Position numbers and translations under genes: made by a program. From CAZXFA01 sp964640085 (lineage in GTDB: Bacteria; Actinomycetota; UBA4738; HRBIN12), in NCBI GenBank assembly GCA_964640085.1, contig CAZXFA010000017.1, positions 1 to 62,444 on the forward strand: a stretch of DNA of 62,444 nucleotides, in the 5' to 3' direction. Shown here one piece after another: positions 23,720 through 32,442 of this stretch. Numbering within the stretch: the stretch's first letter is position 1; each line of letters starts with the position of its first letter. Below the pieces are notes generated by a model that was given only the letters and a program-made list of their open reading frames with translations, did no database searches and was not told where the DNA came from.

Positions 23720-24639
23720 GCGGACCCGCGAGCCGCCTGGAGGCGATCGTCCGTTCCGGTCGGTTCGCCGTCACCTCCGAGGTCGTCCCGCCCCGCTCGG
23801 GTGCCTCCGGGCCGGCCGCGACCCAGGCTCGGGACCTGGTCGGGTACGCGGATGCCGCCAACGTCACCGACAACCCGGCGGCGAGCGCGCACATGTCTCC
23901 GCTCGCCGGCGCGGCGGCCGTGGCGCGCGCGGGCCTCGAGCCCACCCTGCAGCTCACGGTCCGTGACCGGAACCGCCTGGCCCTGACGGCGGACCTGCTC
24001 GGCGGATGGGCGCTCGGGGCGCGGAACCTCCTGTGCCTGACCGGGGACCCGGTCTCGATCGGCGATCACCCGGACGCCGCGGCCGCGGGGGACCTGTCCG
24101 TGCGCGACCTGGTGCATCTCGCGCGCTCGCTCCGTGACCAGGGCCGCACGCTCTCCGGGGCGGAGGTGGCGGACCCGCCCCGGTACTTCGTGGGGGTCAC
24201 CGACAGCCCGCTCGCTCCGAGCTACGACCCGGCCCGGCTGGAGTCCAAGCTCGAGGCGGGCGCGATGTTCGTGATGACCCAGATCACCTACGACCTGGAG
24301 GCGCTCGCGGCCTGGGCGGACGTGCTCCGTCCGCGCGGCGTGTTCGAACGGGCGGCGGTGATCGTCGGCGTGGCCCCGCTGCGCAGTGCGGCCCAGGCTC
24401 GCTACATGGACGAGCACCTGCCGGGCGTCGCGGTCCCGGCCGCGCTGGTCGCGGCGCTCGAGGGCGCCGGACCGGGGGCCGAGGCGGTCGGGACCGCGCA
24501 GTGCGTCCAGATCGTCACCGGCCTCCACCAGATCGAAGGGGTGGCCGGTGTCCACGTGATGGGGCTCGGCCGCGAGGACGCCGTCCGGCGGGTGATCGAG
24601 CGCGCCGGCCTGCTCCCTCGCCCGACGGGCGGGCAATAG
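23716..24639 (+). CDS. metF: methylenetetrahydrofolate reductase-type protein
   Basis: A 307-residue TIM-barrel flavoenzyme family member that reduces 5,10-methylene-THF to 5-methyl-THF. FAVTSEVVPPRSG has the conserved Glu, followed by NVTDNPAASAHM, QLTVRDRNR, NLLCLTGDPVSIGDHP and FVMTQITYDLEAL, all family landmarks; VHVMGLGRED is at the C-terminus. The TTG start overlaps the folD stop by 3 bases; no better start gives the full N-terminus. This completes a purN-purH-folD-metF one-carbon operon. Divergent MetF-like families exist, so the exact reductant is uncertain. Confidence 0.88.
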   Translation: MSGPASRLEAIVRSGRFAVTSEVVPPRSGASGPAATQARDLVGYADAANVTDNPAASAHMSPLAGAAAVARAGLEPTLQLTVRDRNRLALTADLLGGWALGARNLLCLTGDPVSIGDHPDAAAAGDLSVRDLVHLARSLRDQGRTLSGAEVADPPRYFVGVTDSPLAPSYDPARLESKLEAGAMFVMTQITYDLEALAAWADVLRPRGVFERAAVIVGVAPLRSAAQARYMDEHLPGVAVPAALVAALEGAGPGAEAVGTAQCVQIVTGLHQIEGVAGVHVMGLGREDAVRRVIERAGLLPRPTGGQ

Positions 24640-24642
24640 ACT
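24637..24642 (+). promoter_or_regulatory. -10 box before the DUF4234 gene
   Basis: TAGACT overlaps the metF stop codon and lies 21 bases before the ATG at 24664. A strong AGGAAGGAGG ribosome site lies between. This gene therefore has a conventional leader, unlike many neighbours. Confidence 0.4.
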
Positions 24643-24663
24643 GCCGGAAGGAAGGAGGACGAC

Positions 24664-25101
24664 ATGGCCGAGACGGTCACGATCGACGGTCAGCAGTACC
24701 TGAAGCGGAACCCGCTCGGGGTGCTCGGGCTGTCGTTCATCACGATCGGGATCTACGGGCTGTACTGGTACTACAAGGTGAACGAGGAGTTGAAGCGGTT
24801 CGAACGGGACGAGACGATCAGTCCGGGGCGGTCGCTCCTGGCGGTGATCCCGGGCTTCATCCTGATCGTTCCCCCGTTCATCGCGTACTACAACACCGCC
24901 ACCCACGTCCTGAAGGACCAGCAGCGGCTGGGCATCCAGTCCCAGATCTCACCGGCCCTGGTGGTGATCATCGCGCTGGTGCTCTGGATCGGGATGGCCG
25001 CGTACGTCCAGGAGCACCTGAACCGGGTCTGGGACGCGGCCTCGATGCAGGGACCTGCGACGGGGTCGCCTCCCGCCCCCCCGCCGCCGCCGATGGGCTG
25101 A
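24664..25101 (+). CDS. DUF4234-type membrane protein
   Basis: A 145-residue membrane protein. The segment LKRNPLGVLGLSFITIGIYG followed by LYWYYKVNEELKRF is the DUF4234 hallmark. Two or three hydrophobic helices follow (SLLAVIPGFILIVPPFIAYY, ALVVIIALVLWIGMAAYV), then QEHLNRVW and a Pro-rich tail. The role is unknown. A strong ribosome site AAGGAAGGAGG precedes the ATG. Confidence 0.8.
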   Translation: MAETVTIDGQQYLKRNPLGVLGLSFITIGIYGLYWYYKVNEELKRFERDETISPGRSLLAVIPGFILIVPPFIAYYNTATHVLKDQQRLGIQSQISPALVVIIALVLWIGMAAYVQEHLNRVWDAASMQGPATGSPPAPPPPPMG

Positions 25102-25123
25102 GCCGGAGGGGGTCCGCTCGGGC

Positions 25124-25819
25124 GTGGGGGACCGCGAACCGATCCCGGGGTCGCGGCGGGGGCTTTCGCTGGGGGAGCGTTTCCGCGCGCCCGATAGCTA
25201 CGGCCTCCTTCTGCTGCTGATCCTTGCCACGCTGATCGTGATCGCCGCCGGCGGCGACTGGGCCGTCGGTCGGCTGCTGTCGCTGGTGGTCCTGATGGGG
25301 ACGCTCCTGTTCGCGTTCAGGACGTCGCGGGTCGGGCCCACGGCGTTACGGGCGGGGATGGTCCTGTTGGCCGTCGGCACCTTCGTGGGGGCGGTCAGCT
25401 TCGCGATCGACGACGTCGACATCCACCGGGCCGTGGCGGGCACCATCGCCGCGGTTCTGACCCTCTCGGCTCTGGCCGCCGTTGCCCGTCGGCTGGCGTC
25501 GCATCCGGTCGTGTCCTGGCAGACGATCCTCGGTGCGCTCAGCGCCTACCTGCTGATCGGTCTGGTCTTCGCCGCCGTCTTCGCCGCGCTCGATGGAGTC
25601 GGGAGGGTCTTCTCGGTTGCCGATGCGAGCACCGTCGATTACCTCTACTTCAGCTTCGTCACGCTCACCACGGTGGGCTACGGTGATCTCACCGCCAGCG
25701 GGGACCTGCCCCGGATGCTGGCCGTGACCGAGGCCCTGATCGGCCAGCTGTACCTGGTGTCGGTCGTCGCGCTCGTGGTCGGGAACCTCGGGAGGGAGCG
25801 GCGCCACCGGGACGGGTGA
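25124..25819 (+). CDS. two-pore-helix type potassium channel protein
   Basis: A 231-residue membrane protein with about six hydrophobic segments. The last pair flanks a pore loop with the K+ selectivity filter TVGYGDL (about residue 186) in FSFVTLTTVGYGDLTASG. There is no cytosolic RCK/TrkA-N regulatory domain; the C-terminus ends shortly after the last helix. It probably allows passive K+ conductance. It starts with GTG 22 bases after the DUF4234 gene. Palindrome A begins 26 bases beyond its stop. Confidence 0.88.
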   Translation: MGDREPIPGSRRGLSLGERFRAPDSYGLLLLLILATLIVIAAGGDWAVGRLLSLVVLMGTLLFAFRTSRVGPTALRAGMVLLAVGTFVGAVSFAIDDVDIHRAVAGTIAAVLTLSALAAVARRLASHPVVSWQTILGALSAYLLIGLVFAAVFAALDGVGRVFSVADASTVDYLYFSFVTLTTVGYGDLTASGDLPRMLAVTEALIGQLYLVSVVALVVGNLGRERRHRDG

Positions 25820-25845
25820 TCCGAGCCCCCGGACGCACGGTCGGT

Positions 25846-25891
25846 TCACCCGGAAGGGGTGAGGCGGGTTGGGGGGCAACACGACTAGTCT
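25846..25891 (+). promoter_or_regulatory. palindrome A (TCACCC-N5-GGGTGA) and -10 before hdeD-like gene
   Basis: TCACCC-GGAAG-GGGTGA occupies 25846-25862, preceded by GGT as in the other copies but followed by GG rather than TG. TAGTCT at 25886-25891 starts 24 bases beyond the palindrome end, the spacing found at sites C and F. It is 92 bases before the HdeD-like gene, leaving a leader of about 57 bases. It is one of eight copies in the window. Confidence 0.75.
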
Positions 25892-25954
25892 TGACGCCGG
25901 AGCGACCATGCTGATCGTGGTCGCCGGGTTATCGACCGTGGAAGGGGGTCCGTC

Positions 25955-26530
25955 ATGCGGGTGGAGGAGCGCGCCGCGGTGAGGGAATGGACCGGTATGT
26001 GGTGGATCTTCCTGATCACCGGCATCGCCTGGCTGCTGATCTCGCTGATCGTCCTTCGGTTCACCACCACCTCCATCACCACCGTCGGGATCATGCTCGG
26101 TGTGGTGTTCCTGGCGTTCGGCTTCAACGAGCTCCTCATCGGTAGCGTCCGTGAAGGCGGCTGGCGGTGGGTCCACGTCCTGCTCGGGATCCTGTTCGTC
26201 GTCGGGGCGTTCGGAGCCTTCTTCCGTCCGGTGAACGCGTTCTGGGCGCTGGCCTCGATCTTGGGCTTCCTCCTCCTCTTCAAGGGGACGCTCGACATCG
26301 TCGCCTCCGTGATGACCAAGGAGCTGAACGAGCTCTGGTGGCTGGGGCTGGTCGTGGGCATCCTGGAGATCCTGCTGGCCTTCTGGGTCTCGCAGCAGTA
26401 CTTCGCCCCCCGCGCGGCGCTCATCCTGATCTGGGTGGGGTTCGCGGCGGTGTTCAGGGGTGTGAGCGAGATCGTCCTGGCCTTCCAGCTGCGCCGGGTG
26501 GGCAAGGAGGTCGCCGCCGGCGCGATGTGA
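25955..26530 (+). CDS. HdeD/DUF308-family membrane protein
   Basis: A 191-residue protein with six transmembrane segments arranged as three hairpins (WWIFLITGIAWLLISLIVL, VGIMLGVVFLAFGFNELLI, VHVLLGILFVVGAF and so on). This is the pattern of HdeD, an acid-stress-associated membrane protein family. The molecular function is unknown. It is preceded by GAAGGGGG and lies downstream of palindrome A, so it is probably induced with that regulon. A second DUF308 protein is at 52148. Confidence 0.85.
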   Translation: MRVEERAAVREWTGMWWIFLITGIAWLLISLIVLRFTTTSITTVGIMLGVVFLAFGFNELLIGSVREGGWRWVHVLLGILFVVGAFGAFFRPVNAFWALASILGFLLLFKGTLDIVASVMTKELNELWWLGLVVGILEILLAFWVSQQYFAPRAALILIWVGFAAVFRGVSEIVLAFQLRRVGKEVAAGAM

Positions 26531-26579
26531 GCGGGTTCCGTCCGGCCTCCCGGAGGAGGCGGTCCGCGAGGGCCTCACG

Positions 26580-27017
26580 ATGGCCCTGTACGTCTGCGTG
26601 GTCCTCGCGGCCGAGTTCGTCGCACTGGGCAACGTCGAAGTAGAGGAGGAGATCGCCCTCGGCGCCGTCTGGGGGACGACCATGGGGCTCGCCCTCGCAC
26701 ACGTGTTCGCCTTCGATCTTGCTGCTCGTCTCTTCGGCGGTGGGCGACTCGGTGGTCAAGCGCGGGCCGCGGTCTGGATACAGCTCGCCGCTGCGGCCGG
26801 GGTGGCACTGATCGTCTCGATCCCGTTCCTCGTGTTCGCGCGCGAGGCGGCGATGGACGTCGCGGGGTTCCTCATCGCGGCGATCATCGGGATCACGGCC
26901 TACGGCGTGTCACGGAGCTCCGGCGCCGGGGGCCTCCGATCGGGCGTCTACGCGTCCGTGGTGCTCCTCGTCGCCGTCCTCGTCGTGTCGGTGAAGGTCG
27001 CGCTGTCAGGGCACTGA
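26580..27017 (+). CDS. small polytopic membrane protein
   Basis: A 145-residue protein with four hydrophobic helices (MALYVCVVLAAEFVALG, WGTTMGLALAHVFAFDLAA, AAVWIQLAAAAGVALIVSIP, SGVYASVVLLVAVLVVSV). No family is recognised. The frame stays open about 110 bases upstream and encodes a plausible VPSGLPEEAVREGL segment, but no start codon is found there, so ATG 26580 is used. It follows the HdeD-like gene by 49 bases and probably shares its transcript. Confidence 0.65.
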   Translation: MALYVCVVLAAEFVALGNVEVEEEIALGAVWGTTMGLALAHVFAFDLAARLFGGGRLGGQARAAVWIQLAAAAGVALIVSIPFLVFAREAAMDVAGFLIAAIIGITAYGVSRSSGAGGLRSGVYASVVLLVAVLVVSVKVALSGH

Positions 27018-27359
27018 GGGTGATTCAGGGCACGGACGGTGGGTGGCCGATCACGACGCCCGACCGGGTCTTGGATCTCGAGCAGGCGTGGCATCCCATG
27101 AGCGCGGGGAGCCCCTCCTCAGGACACGGCCCTCATGCCCGATGGGCTACCGACGCCCGCGCCCCCCTGTTCTCCGGAGGGGTCGAGCGCGAAGAACTCC
27201 TGCAGCCTCGGTGGGGATCATCGCTCGCAACTGGCTCGCGATCGAGGCGACGGCCCTCGTCGCGTGTTTCACCCTTTCGGGGTGATGTCCCCCAAGAGCA
27301 TGGGCGGGAGGGTAGATGCGATGAGGCCGCCTTTGACCGGCCACCGCAGGGAGCAGTCG
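27018..27359 (+). other. intergenic region with palindrome B and decayed promoter
   Basis: I find no protein-like frame in this 340-base stretch. Its only recognisable elements are palindrome B at 27269-27285 and the remnant promoter that follows. The right half parallels the region before the intact gene at 48393: the palindrome-to-start distance is 75 bases here and 73 there. A long open frame across it is explained by high GC. Confidence 0.6.
27269..27285 (+). promoter_or_regulatory. palindrome B (TCACCC-N5-GGGTGA)
   Basis: TCACCC-TTTCG-GGGTGA with the usual TT before and TG after. A TAGATG hexamer at 27313-27318 starts 28 bases beyond the palindrome end, slightly further than in other copies and with a G in place of the last T. 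It stands upstream of the decayed paralogue at 27360 and, beyond it, the P-type ATPase and arginine deiminase genes, for which no other palindrome copy was found. Confidence 0.7.
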
Positions 27360-27709
27360 CGGAGGGGAAACGAGGAACCCCTGTTGCGCCTTCGCACTCA
27401 CTAGGGCAGATCCTCATGGAGTCAACCCTGCACGTTCAGGTACCGCTTGGGCTCGAGCATCGGCTTGATCCCAAGCGCGCGTCAGTGCCGCCCGGATCCC
27501 TGCTCGCGATGGACGTGGTGACCCCTTCACCAGGAGTCCGCTCCACCGCGGGGGCCGTGGGCGCGAGCGAGGACGCGATCGTCGGTGTGTGGCCCTCCGT
27601 GGCCTCGACGATCGGGGTGGCTCCCGTCGTCTCGGCGGCCCCGAAGCCAGCGGAGGCGAGGGGCTCCGGCTCCGACGTCGACCGCGCTCTGGAAGGGCCC
27701 CAACGATGA
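27360..27709 (+). pseudogene. decayed paralogue of the 48393 carboxymuconolactone-decarboxylase-like gene
   Basis: Aligned with the intact gene at 48393-48740, this copy has lost its start codon (CGG where the paralogue has GTG), reads NEEPLLRLRTH into a stop at about 27402, and is two bases longer before the shared CTGCACGT, which shifts the frame. The remainder (from ATG 27416, 97 codons) aligns without gaps: LDPKRASVPPGSLLAMDVV, GASEDAIV, SVASTIGVAPVVSAAPK and DVDRALEG match the paralogue, though conserved residues have drifted to Pro and Ser. The stop at 27707 overlaps the ATPase ATG, so the surviving frame may serve only for coupling. Confidence 0.75.
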
Positions 27710-30468
27710 CCGGGGCATCCAAGGGGGCGGGGTTCGCGGTCGCGGGGAGACCTCCAACGGAATGGCACGGGATCGACGTGGGATCGGCCGCACGCGAGCT
27801 AGGGGTCGATCCATCCCGAGGCTTGAGCGGGGACGAGGCACGTTCCAGGTTGCAGGCATACGGCCCCAACCGCCTGGCGGCTAGGAAGAAGGAGTCCGGC
27901 TTCCAGGCGTTCGTCCGGCAGTACCGGGACTTCATGCAGATCGTGCTGTTGGCGGCCGCCGTCATCAACCAGGTCATCACCGGAAGTGCTGCCACCACCA
28001 TCGTTCTCGCCGGGCTGACGTTGTTCAACGCGGTGATCGGCCTGCGTCAGGAAGCGAAAGCGGAGGAGAGCGTCAAGGCCCTCGCCCAGATGCTGAAGAC
28101 GGTGGCGCGGGTGCGACGTGACGGCCAGGCCGTCGAGATCGACGCCGAGGAACTCGTTCCGGGCGATGTGGTGCTGGTGGAGGCGGGCAACGTGGTCCCC
28201 GCCGACGGTCGCATCTTCCTCGCTGCGACCCTTGAGATCGAGGAGGCCGCACTCACCGGCGAGAGCCTGCCGGTCGCCAAGGGGATCGAGCCCGTGCCGG
28301 GTGAGGACGTGCCGGTCCTGGACCGTACGTGCATGGCCTTCATGAACACCCACGTCACGCGAGGTCGGGGAGAGATGATCGTCACGGCGACCGGGATGAG
28401 CACTCAGATCGGTCACGTCGCCGATCTCCTCGCCTCCACCGAGTCTGACAAAACGCCATTGCAGAAGCAGCTCGACGGGCTGTCCAAGATCATCGCGACG
28501 ATCGCCGGGATCGCGCTGGTGCTCGTGGTCGCGATCGGCCTCGCACGCGGCGACTCCTTCGACGAGTTGTTCATCACCGGCGTCGCGCTCGCCGTCGCCG
28601 CGATCCCGACCGGGCTGCCCGCCGTCGTCACGGCACTCCTTTCGATAGGTACACGAGAGCTCGCGCGCCGCAACGCCATCGTGAAGCGCCTGCCGGCGGT
28701 CGAGACGCTCGGTTCGACCTCGGCGATCTGCTCGGACAAGACGGGCACGCTGACCTTGAACAAGATGACCGCGCGCGAGCTCGCGATCCCCGGGCAACAC
28801 CGGTTCGCCGTGTCGGGCGAGGGGTACCGCACCGATGGTGAGATCAAGCATGTCGGAGGGGGGCACCTCGACCTCGATCCGTACCTCCTCCCCACGGTCC
28901 TGTGCGCGGACGCGGAGCTGGATGGGGAGAACCTGGTCGGAGATCCGACCGAGGGTGCCCTGATCGTGCTCGGGGCCAAGGGTGGGCTGGACATCGCGGA
29001 GACCAGGGCGGTCTATCCGAGGATCGCCGAGGTGCCGTTCGACTCGGAATACAAGTTCATGGCGACGTTCCACGCGATGAGGGGAACGGACGGGGCCGAC
29101 GTCGTTCGCTGCTACGTGAAGGGGGCTCCCGACGTCCTGATCTCACGCGGGGGCTGGTACCGAGGCCCAGAAGGATCGGTCCCGATCACCGATGCGAACC
29201 GTTCGTTGGCGCTCGAGCTCAACGATCGCATGGCCGAGGCGGGCGAGCGCGTGATGGTCGTCGCCGAGCGCGACCTCGATCCCGCATCGTTCGACGCTTC
29301 CGGGGACCTGATCGGACTCGTGCAAGATCTCACGCTGCTGGCGATGATCGGGATCGTCGACCCGCCAAGGCCGGAAGCGAAGGATGCGATCGCGGAGTGC
29401 GGGGACGCTGGCATCCGTGTGCGGATGATCACGGGGGACCACGCGACCACCGCCGCCGCGATCGCCGGGGAGTTGGGCATCGAAGGCCGCGCCGTCACCG
29501 GCACGACGTTCGCGGCGATGAGCGACAAGGAGCTGCTGGAGCAGCTCCCGGAGATCGGCGTGATCGCGCGGGTCGCCCCCGAGGACAAGCTCCGACTCGT
29601 CCGCTCGCTCCAACGTGCCGACGACGTGGTGGCGATGACCGGCGATGGCGTGAACGACGCCCCCGCCCTCAAGGCCGCGGATATCGGCGTCGCGATGGGC
29701 ATCACCGGCACCGAGGTCTCGAAGGAGGCGGCCGTGATGATCCTCACGGACGACAACTTCGCCACGATCGTTGGAGCCGTCGAGTACGGCCGAGCCCTGT
29801 ACGACAACCTGCTCAAGTACCTCCGCTTCCAGATGTCGACGCTGGTCGCGTACATCGCCATCTTCATCGGGGCGGGCGTGTTCGGCATCGCGGGCGGGGT
29901 CCCGCTCTCCCCCCTGCAGATCCTGTGGCTGAACATGATCGTGGATGTCCCGATCTCGATCGCGCTCGGCTTCGACGAGCCCACTGCCGGTCTGATGCAC
30001 CGTGGTCCGCGCCCCATGGGAACGCCTGTGCTCTCCCGGGCGAACTGGGCCCGCCTGTCCGTGCAGGGGTTGGTGATGACCGTGGGCACACTCGTCGCCT
30101 ATCGGATCGCAGAACCCCGGTACGGAGCGCTCGTCGCCTCAACGATGCTGCTGACCACGCTCTCCCTGTTCCATCTGGCGGCAGCGCTGCTGGCCCGCGA
30201 CCAGCACAACACGATCTTCGATCGTGCGGCGGTGCCCGGATCGACGCAACTCCGCCGCTACGGGATCGCGGTGCTGGCGATCATCGCCGTTACTGGGATC
30301 GGCTTCCTGCAGCGGGTCGTGGGGACGTTGGAACTGAGCTTCTCGCAGTGGTGGATCTGCATCGGGATCGCGGCGAGCCTCGTCGTGGTGGAAGAGCTCA
30401 TGAAGGTCGTCATCCGGCGGCGCGACCGCTCGCGCATGGTCACGACGGCGGCCGTCGCGACGTCCTAG
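27706..30468 (+). CDS. P2-type cation-transporting ATPase
   Basis: A 920-residue P-type ATPase. It has the N-terminal cation ATPase domain (LSGDEARSRLQAYGPNRL), the actuator TGES (185-188), the phosphorylation motif CSDKTGTLT (Asp 344), KGAPDVLI in the nucleotide domain, MITGDH and the hinge MTGDGVNDAPALK, and about ten transmembrane segments. The overall form matches Ca2+/Na+-like P2 pumps. The fourth helix reads AAIPTGLPAVVT, with Thr where SERCA has Glu (PEGL), so the transported ion should not be assumed to be Ca2+. ATG overlaps the preceding pseudogene stop; the arginine deiminase operon follows after 16 bases. Confidence 0.92.
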   Translation: MTGASKGAGFAVAGRPPTEWHGIDVGSAARELGVDPSRGLSGDEARSRLQAYGPNRLAARKKESGFQAFVRQYRDFMQIVLLAAAVINQVITGSAATTIVLAGLTLFNAVIGLRQEAKAEESVKALAQMLKTVARVRRDGQAVEIDAEELVPGDVVLVEAGNVVPADGRIFLAATLEIEEAALTGESLPVAKGIEPVPGEDVPVLDRTCMAFMNTHVTRGRGEMIVTATGMSTQIGHVADLLASTESDKTPLQKQLDGLSKIIATIAGIALVLVVAIGLARGDSFDELFITGVALAVAAIPTGLPAVVTALLSIGTRELARRNAIVKRLPAVETLGSTSAICSDKTGTLTLNKMTARELAIPGQHRFAVSGEGYRTDGEIKHVGGGHLDLDPYLLPTVLCADAELDGENLVGDPTEGALIVLGAKGGLDIAETRAVYPRIAEVPFDSEYKFMATFHAMRGTDGADVVRCYVKGAPDVLISRGGWYRGPEGSVPITDANRSLALELNDRMAEAGERVMVVAERDLDPASFDASGDLIGLVQDLTLLAMIGIVDPPRPEAKDAIAECGDAGIRVRMITGDHATTAAAIAGELGIEGRAVTGTTFAAMSDKELLEQLPEIGVIARVAPEDKLRLVRSLQRADDVVAMTGDGVNDAPALKAADIGVAMGITGTEVSKEAAVMILTDDNFATIVGAVEYGRALYDNLLKYLRFQMSTLVAYIAIFIGAGVFGIAGGVPLSPLQILWLNMIVDVPISIALGFDEPTAGLMHRGPRPMGTPVLSRANWARLSVQGLVMTVGTLVAYRIAEPRYGALVASTMLLTTLSLFHLAAALLARDQHNTIFDRAAVPGSTQLRRYGIAVLAIIAVTGIGFLQRVVGTLELSFSQWWICIGIAASLVVVEELMKVVIRRRDRSRMVTTAAVATS

Positions 30469-30484
30469 GAGGAGGGGTCGGGAC

Positions 30485-31486
30485 ATGGGGTTCAACCTGA
30501 GGAACCGGAGCTTCGTGAAGGAGCTCGACTTCACGCCCGGCGAGCTGCGCTTCCTGCTGAAGCTCGCGGCGGATCTCAAGGCCGCGAAGTATGGAGGCTA
30601 TGAGCGACCTCGACTGACCCGGAAGAACATCGCGCTGATCTTCGAGAAGACGTCGACGCGGACCCGGACGGCCTTCGAGGTCGCGGCCTACGACCAGGGC
30701 GCGCGGGTCACCTACCTCGAGCCGTCGGGTTCGCAGATCGGCCACAAGGAGTCGATGAAGGACACGGCGCGCGTGCTCGGCCGAACGTACGACGGGATCG
30801 AGTACCGGGGCTTTGCTCAGGAGAGCGTGGAGATCCTGGCTCGGTACGCCGGCGTCCCCGTCTGGAACGGGCTCACCGACGAGTTCCACCCCACGCAGAC
30901 GCTGGCGGACGTCCTTACGATGACCGAGCACACCGACAAGCATCTGTCGGAGATCGCATACTGCTACCTCGGCGACGCCCGGAACAACATGGGCAACTCG
31001 CTCATGGTCAGTGGGTGCAAGTTCGGGATGGACGTGCGGCTCTGCGCGCCCGAGCACCTGTGGCCCGAGGAGGACCTCGTGAAGACCTGTCGGGCGATCG
31101 CAGACGAGACCGGGGCCCGCCTGACGTTGACCGATGACGTCGACGAGGGCGTGCAGGGGGTCGACTACCTGTACACGGATGTCTGGGTGTCGATGGGGGA
31201 AGACCCGAGCGTGTGGGAGGAGCGGATCCGACTGCTCAGGCCCTACCAGGTGAACTCCGACATCATCAACCGAACCGGCAATCCGAACGTCAAGTTTCTG
31301 CACTGCCTACCGGCGTTCCACAACCGCGAGACGAAGGTTGGCGAGGAGATCTTCGAGAAGTACGGCCTCGACGGGATGGAGGTAACGGACGAGGTCTTCG
31401 AGTCGGAGCGCTCGATCGTGTTCGACCAGGCCGAGAACCGCATGCACACGATCAAGGCCGTCATGGTCGCGACCCTGGGTGACTGA
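30485..31486 (+). CDS. argF: ornithine carbamoyltransferase (catabolic context)
   Basis: A complete 333-residue ornithine carbamoyltransferase. It has the carbamoyl-phosphate loop EKTSTRTRTAFEVAA, the HPTQTLADVLT segment, DVWVSMGED and the ornithine-binding HCLPAFHN. As the first gene of an argF-arcC-arcA set it is expected to work in the degradative direction (citrulline + Pi to ornithine + carbamoyl phosphate), the arcB role. It has the ribosome site GGAGGGG, 16 bases after the ATPase gene. Confidence 0.96.
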   Translation: MGFNLRNRSFVKELDFTPGELRFLLKLAADLKAAKYGGYERPRLTRKNIALIFEKTSTRTRTAFEVAAYDQGARVTYLEPSGSQIGHKESMKDTARVLGRTYDGIEYRGFAQESVEILARYAGVPVWNGLTDEFHPTQTLADVLTMTEHTDKHLSEIAYCYLGDARNNMGNSLMVSGCKFGMDVRLCAPEHLWPEEDLVKTCRAIADETGARLTLTDDVDEGVQGVDYLYTDVWVSMGEDPSVWEERIRLLRPYQVNSDIINRTGNPNVKFLHCLPAFHNRETKVGEEIFEKYGLDGMEVTDEVFESERSIVFDQAENRMHTIKAVMVATLGD

Positions 31487-31498
31487 TCGGGGTCGGAG

Positions 31499-32413
31499 GT
31501 GAGGGTCGTCGTCGCGCTCGGGGGGAACGCCCTGCTGAAGCGGGGCGAACCCCTGACTGCCGAGGTGCAGCGCACGAACCTGCGGGCCGTTGCGCCCGCG
31601 CTGGCGGCCGTCGCGCGGTCGCACCAGCTCGTCCTCTCGCACGGGAACGGCCCGCAGGTCGGGCTCCTCGCCCTCCAGGCGGCCGCGTACGAGGACGTCG
31701 AGGCGTATCCGCTCGATGTCCTCGGTGCGCAGACCCAGGGCATGATCGGGTACGTCCTCGAGCAGGAGCTCGGCAACCTGCTGCCGGTCGAGGTGCCGCT
31801 GGCGACGTTGCTGACGATGGTCGAGGTCGATCCGTCCGACCCTGCCTTCGAGGACCCGACGAAGTTCGTGGGACCCGTCTACGCGGAAGCCGACGCGGAT
31901 CGCTCCGCTTCGGAGAGGGGATGGGTCTTCAAGCGCGACGGGGATCGATGGCGACGGGTCGTTCCGTCTCCGGAGCCCCAGCGCATCTTCGAGATCCGCC
32001 CGATCAGATGGCTCCTGGACAACGACGCTGTCGTGATCTGCGCCGGTGGCGGCGGCGTGCCGACGATGTACGACCCGAACGCTGACCAGACGCTGATGGG
32101 CGTGGAAGCGGTGGTCGACAAGGACCTCGCCAGTGAACTGCTCGCCCGTGAGGTTGCCGCGGACCTGTTCGTCATGGTGACCGACGTCGATGGCGTGTAC
32201 GCGGACTGGGGCACGCCGGACCAGCGCCGTCTCGAGCGCGTGACGCCGAGGGAGCTCCGTGCCTTCGAGTTCGCCGCGGGATCGATGGGTCCGAAGGTCG
32301 AGGCTGCGATCCGGTTCGTCGACCGCACCGGCATGCGTGCGGCGATCGGAGGCTTGGGACAGATCGAGGAGATCGTGGAGGGCGATGGCGGGACACAGGT
32401 GGAGCCCGCGTGA
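31499..32413 (+). CDS. arcC: carbamate kinase
   Basis: A 304-residue carbamate kinase that makes ATP from carbamoyl phosphate and ADP, the energy-yielding step of arginine fermentation. VVVALGGNALLKRG starts the amino-acid-kinase fold. HGNGPQVGLLALQ, VICAGGGGVPTMYD, EAVVDKDLASELLA and the end MGPKVEAAIRFVDRTG are all conserved. The GTG start is 12 bases after argF. Its stop overlaps an in-frame GTG of arcA, though the likelier arcA start is further on. Confidence 0.96.
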   Translation: MRVVVALGGNALLKRGEPLTAEVQRTNLRAVAPALAAVARSHQLVLSHGNGPQVGLLALQAAAYEDVEAYPLDVLGAQTQGMIGYVLEQELGNLLPVEVPLATLLTMVEVDPSDPAFEDPTKFVGPVYAEADADRSASERGWVFKRDGDRWRRVVPSPEPQRIFEIRPIRWLLDNDAVVICAGGGGVPTMYDPNADQTLMGVEAVVDKDLASELLAREVAADLFVMVTDVDGVYADWGTPDQRRLERVTPRELRAFEFAAGSMGPKVEAAIRFVDRTGMRAAIGGLGQIEEIVEGDGGTQVEPA

Positions 32414-32442
32414 TCGTCGATCGGACCGGAACGGAGGGAACG

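Noticed and set aside
27020..27709. A 229-codon open frame as one gene
   Set aside because: Only its last 97 codons resemble a protein (the decayed AhpD-like paralogue). The rest is GC-driven open frame across a promoter region.
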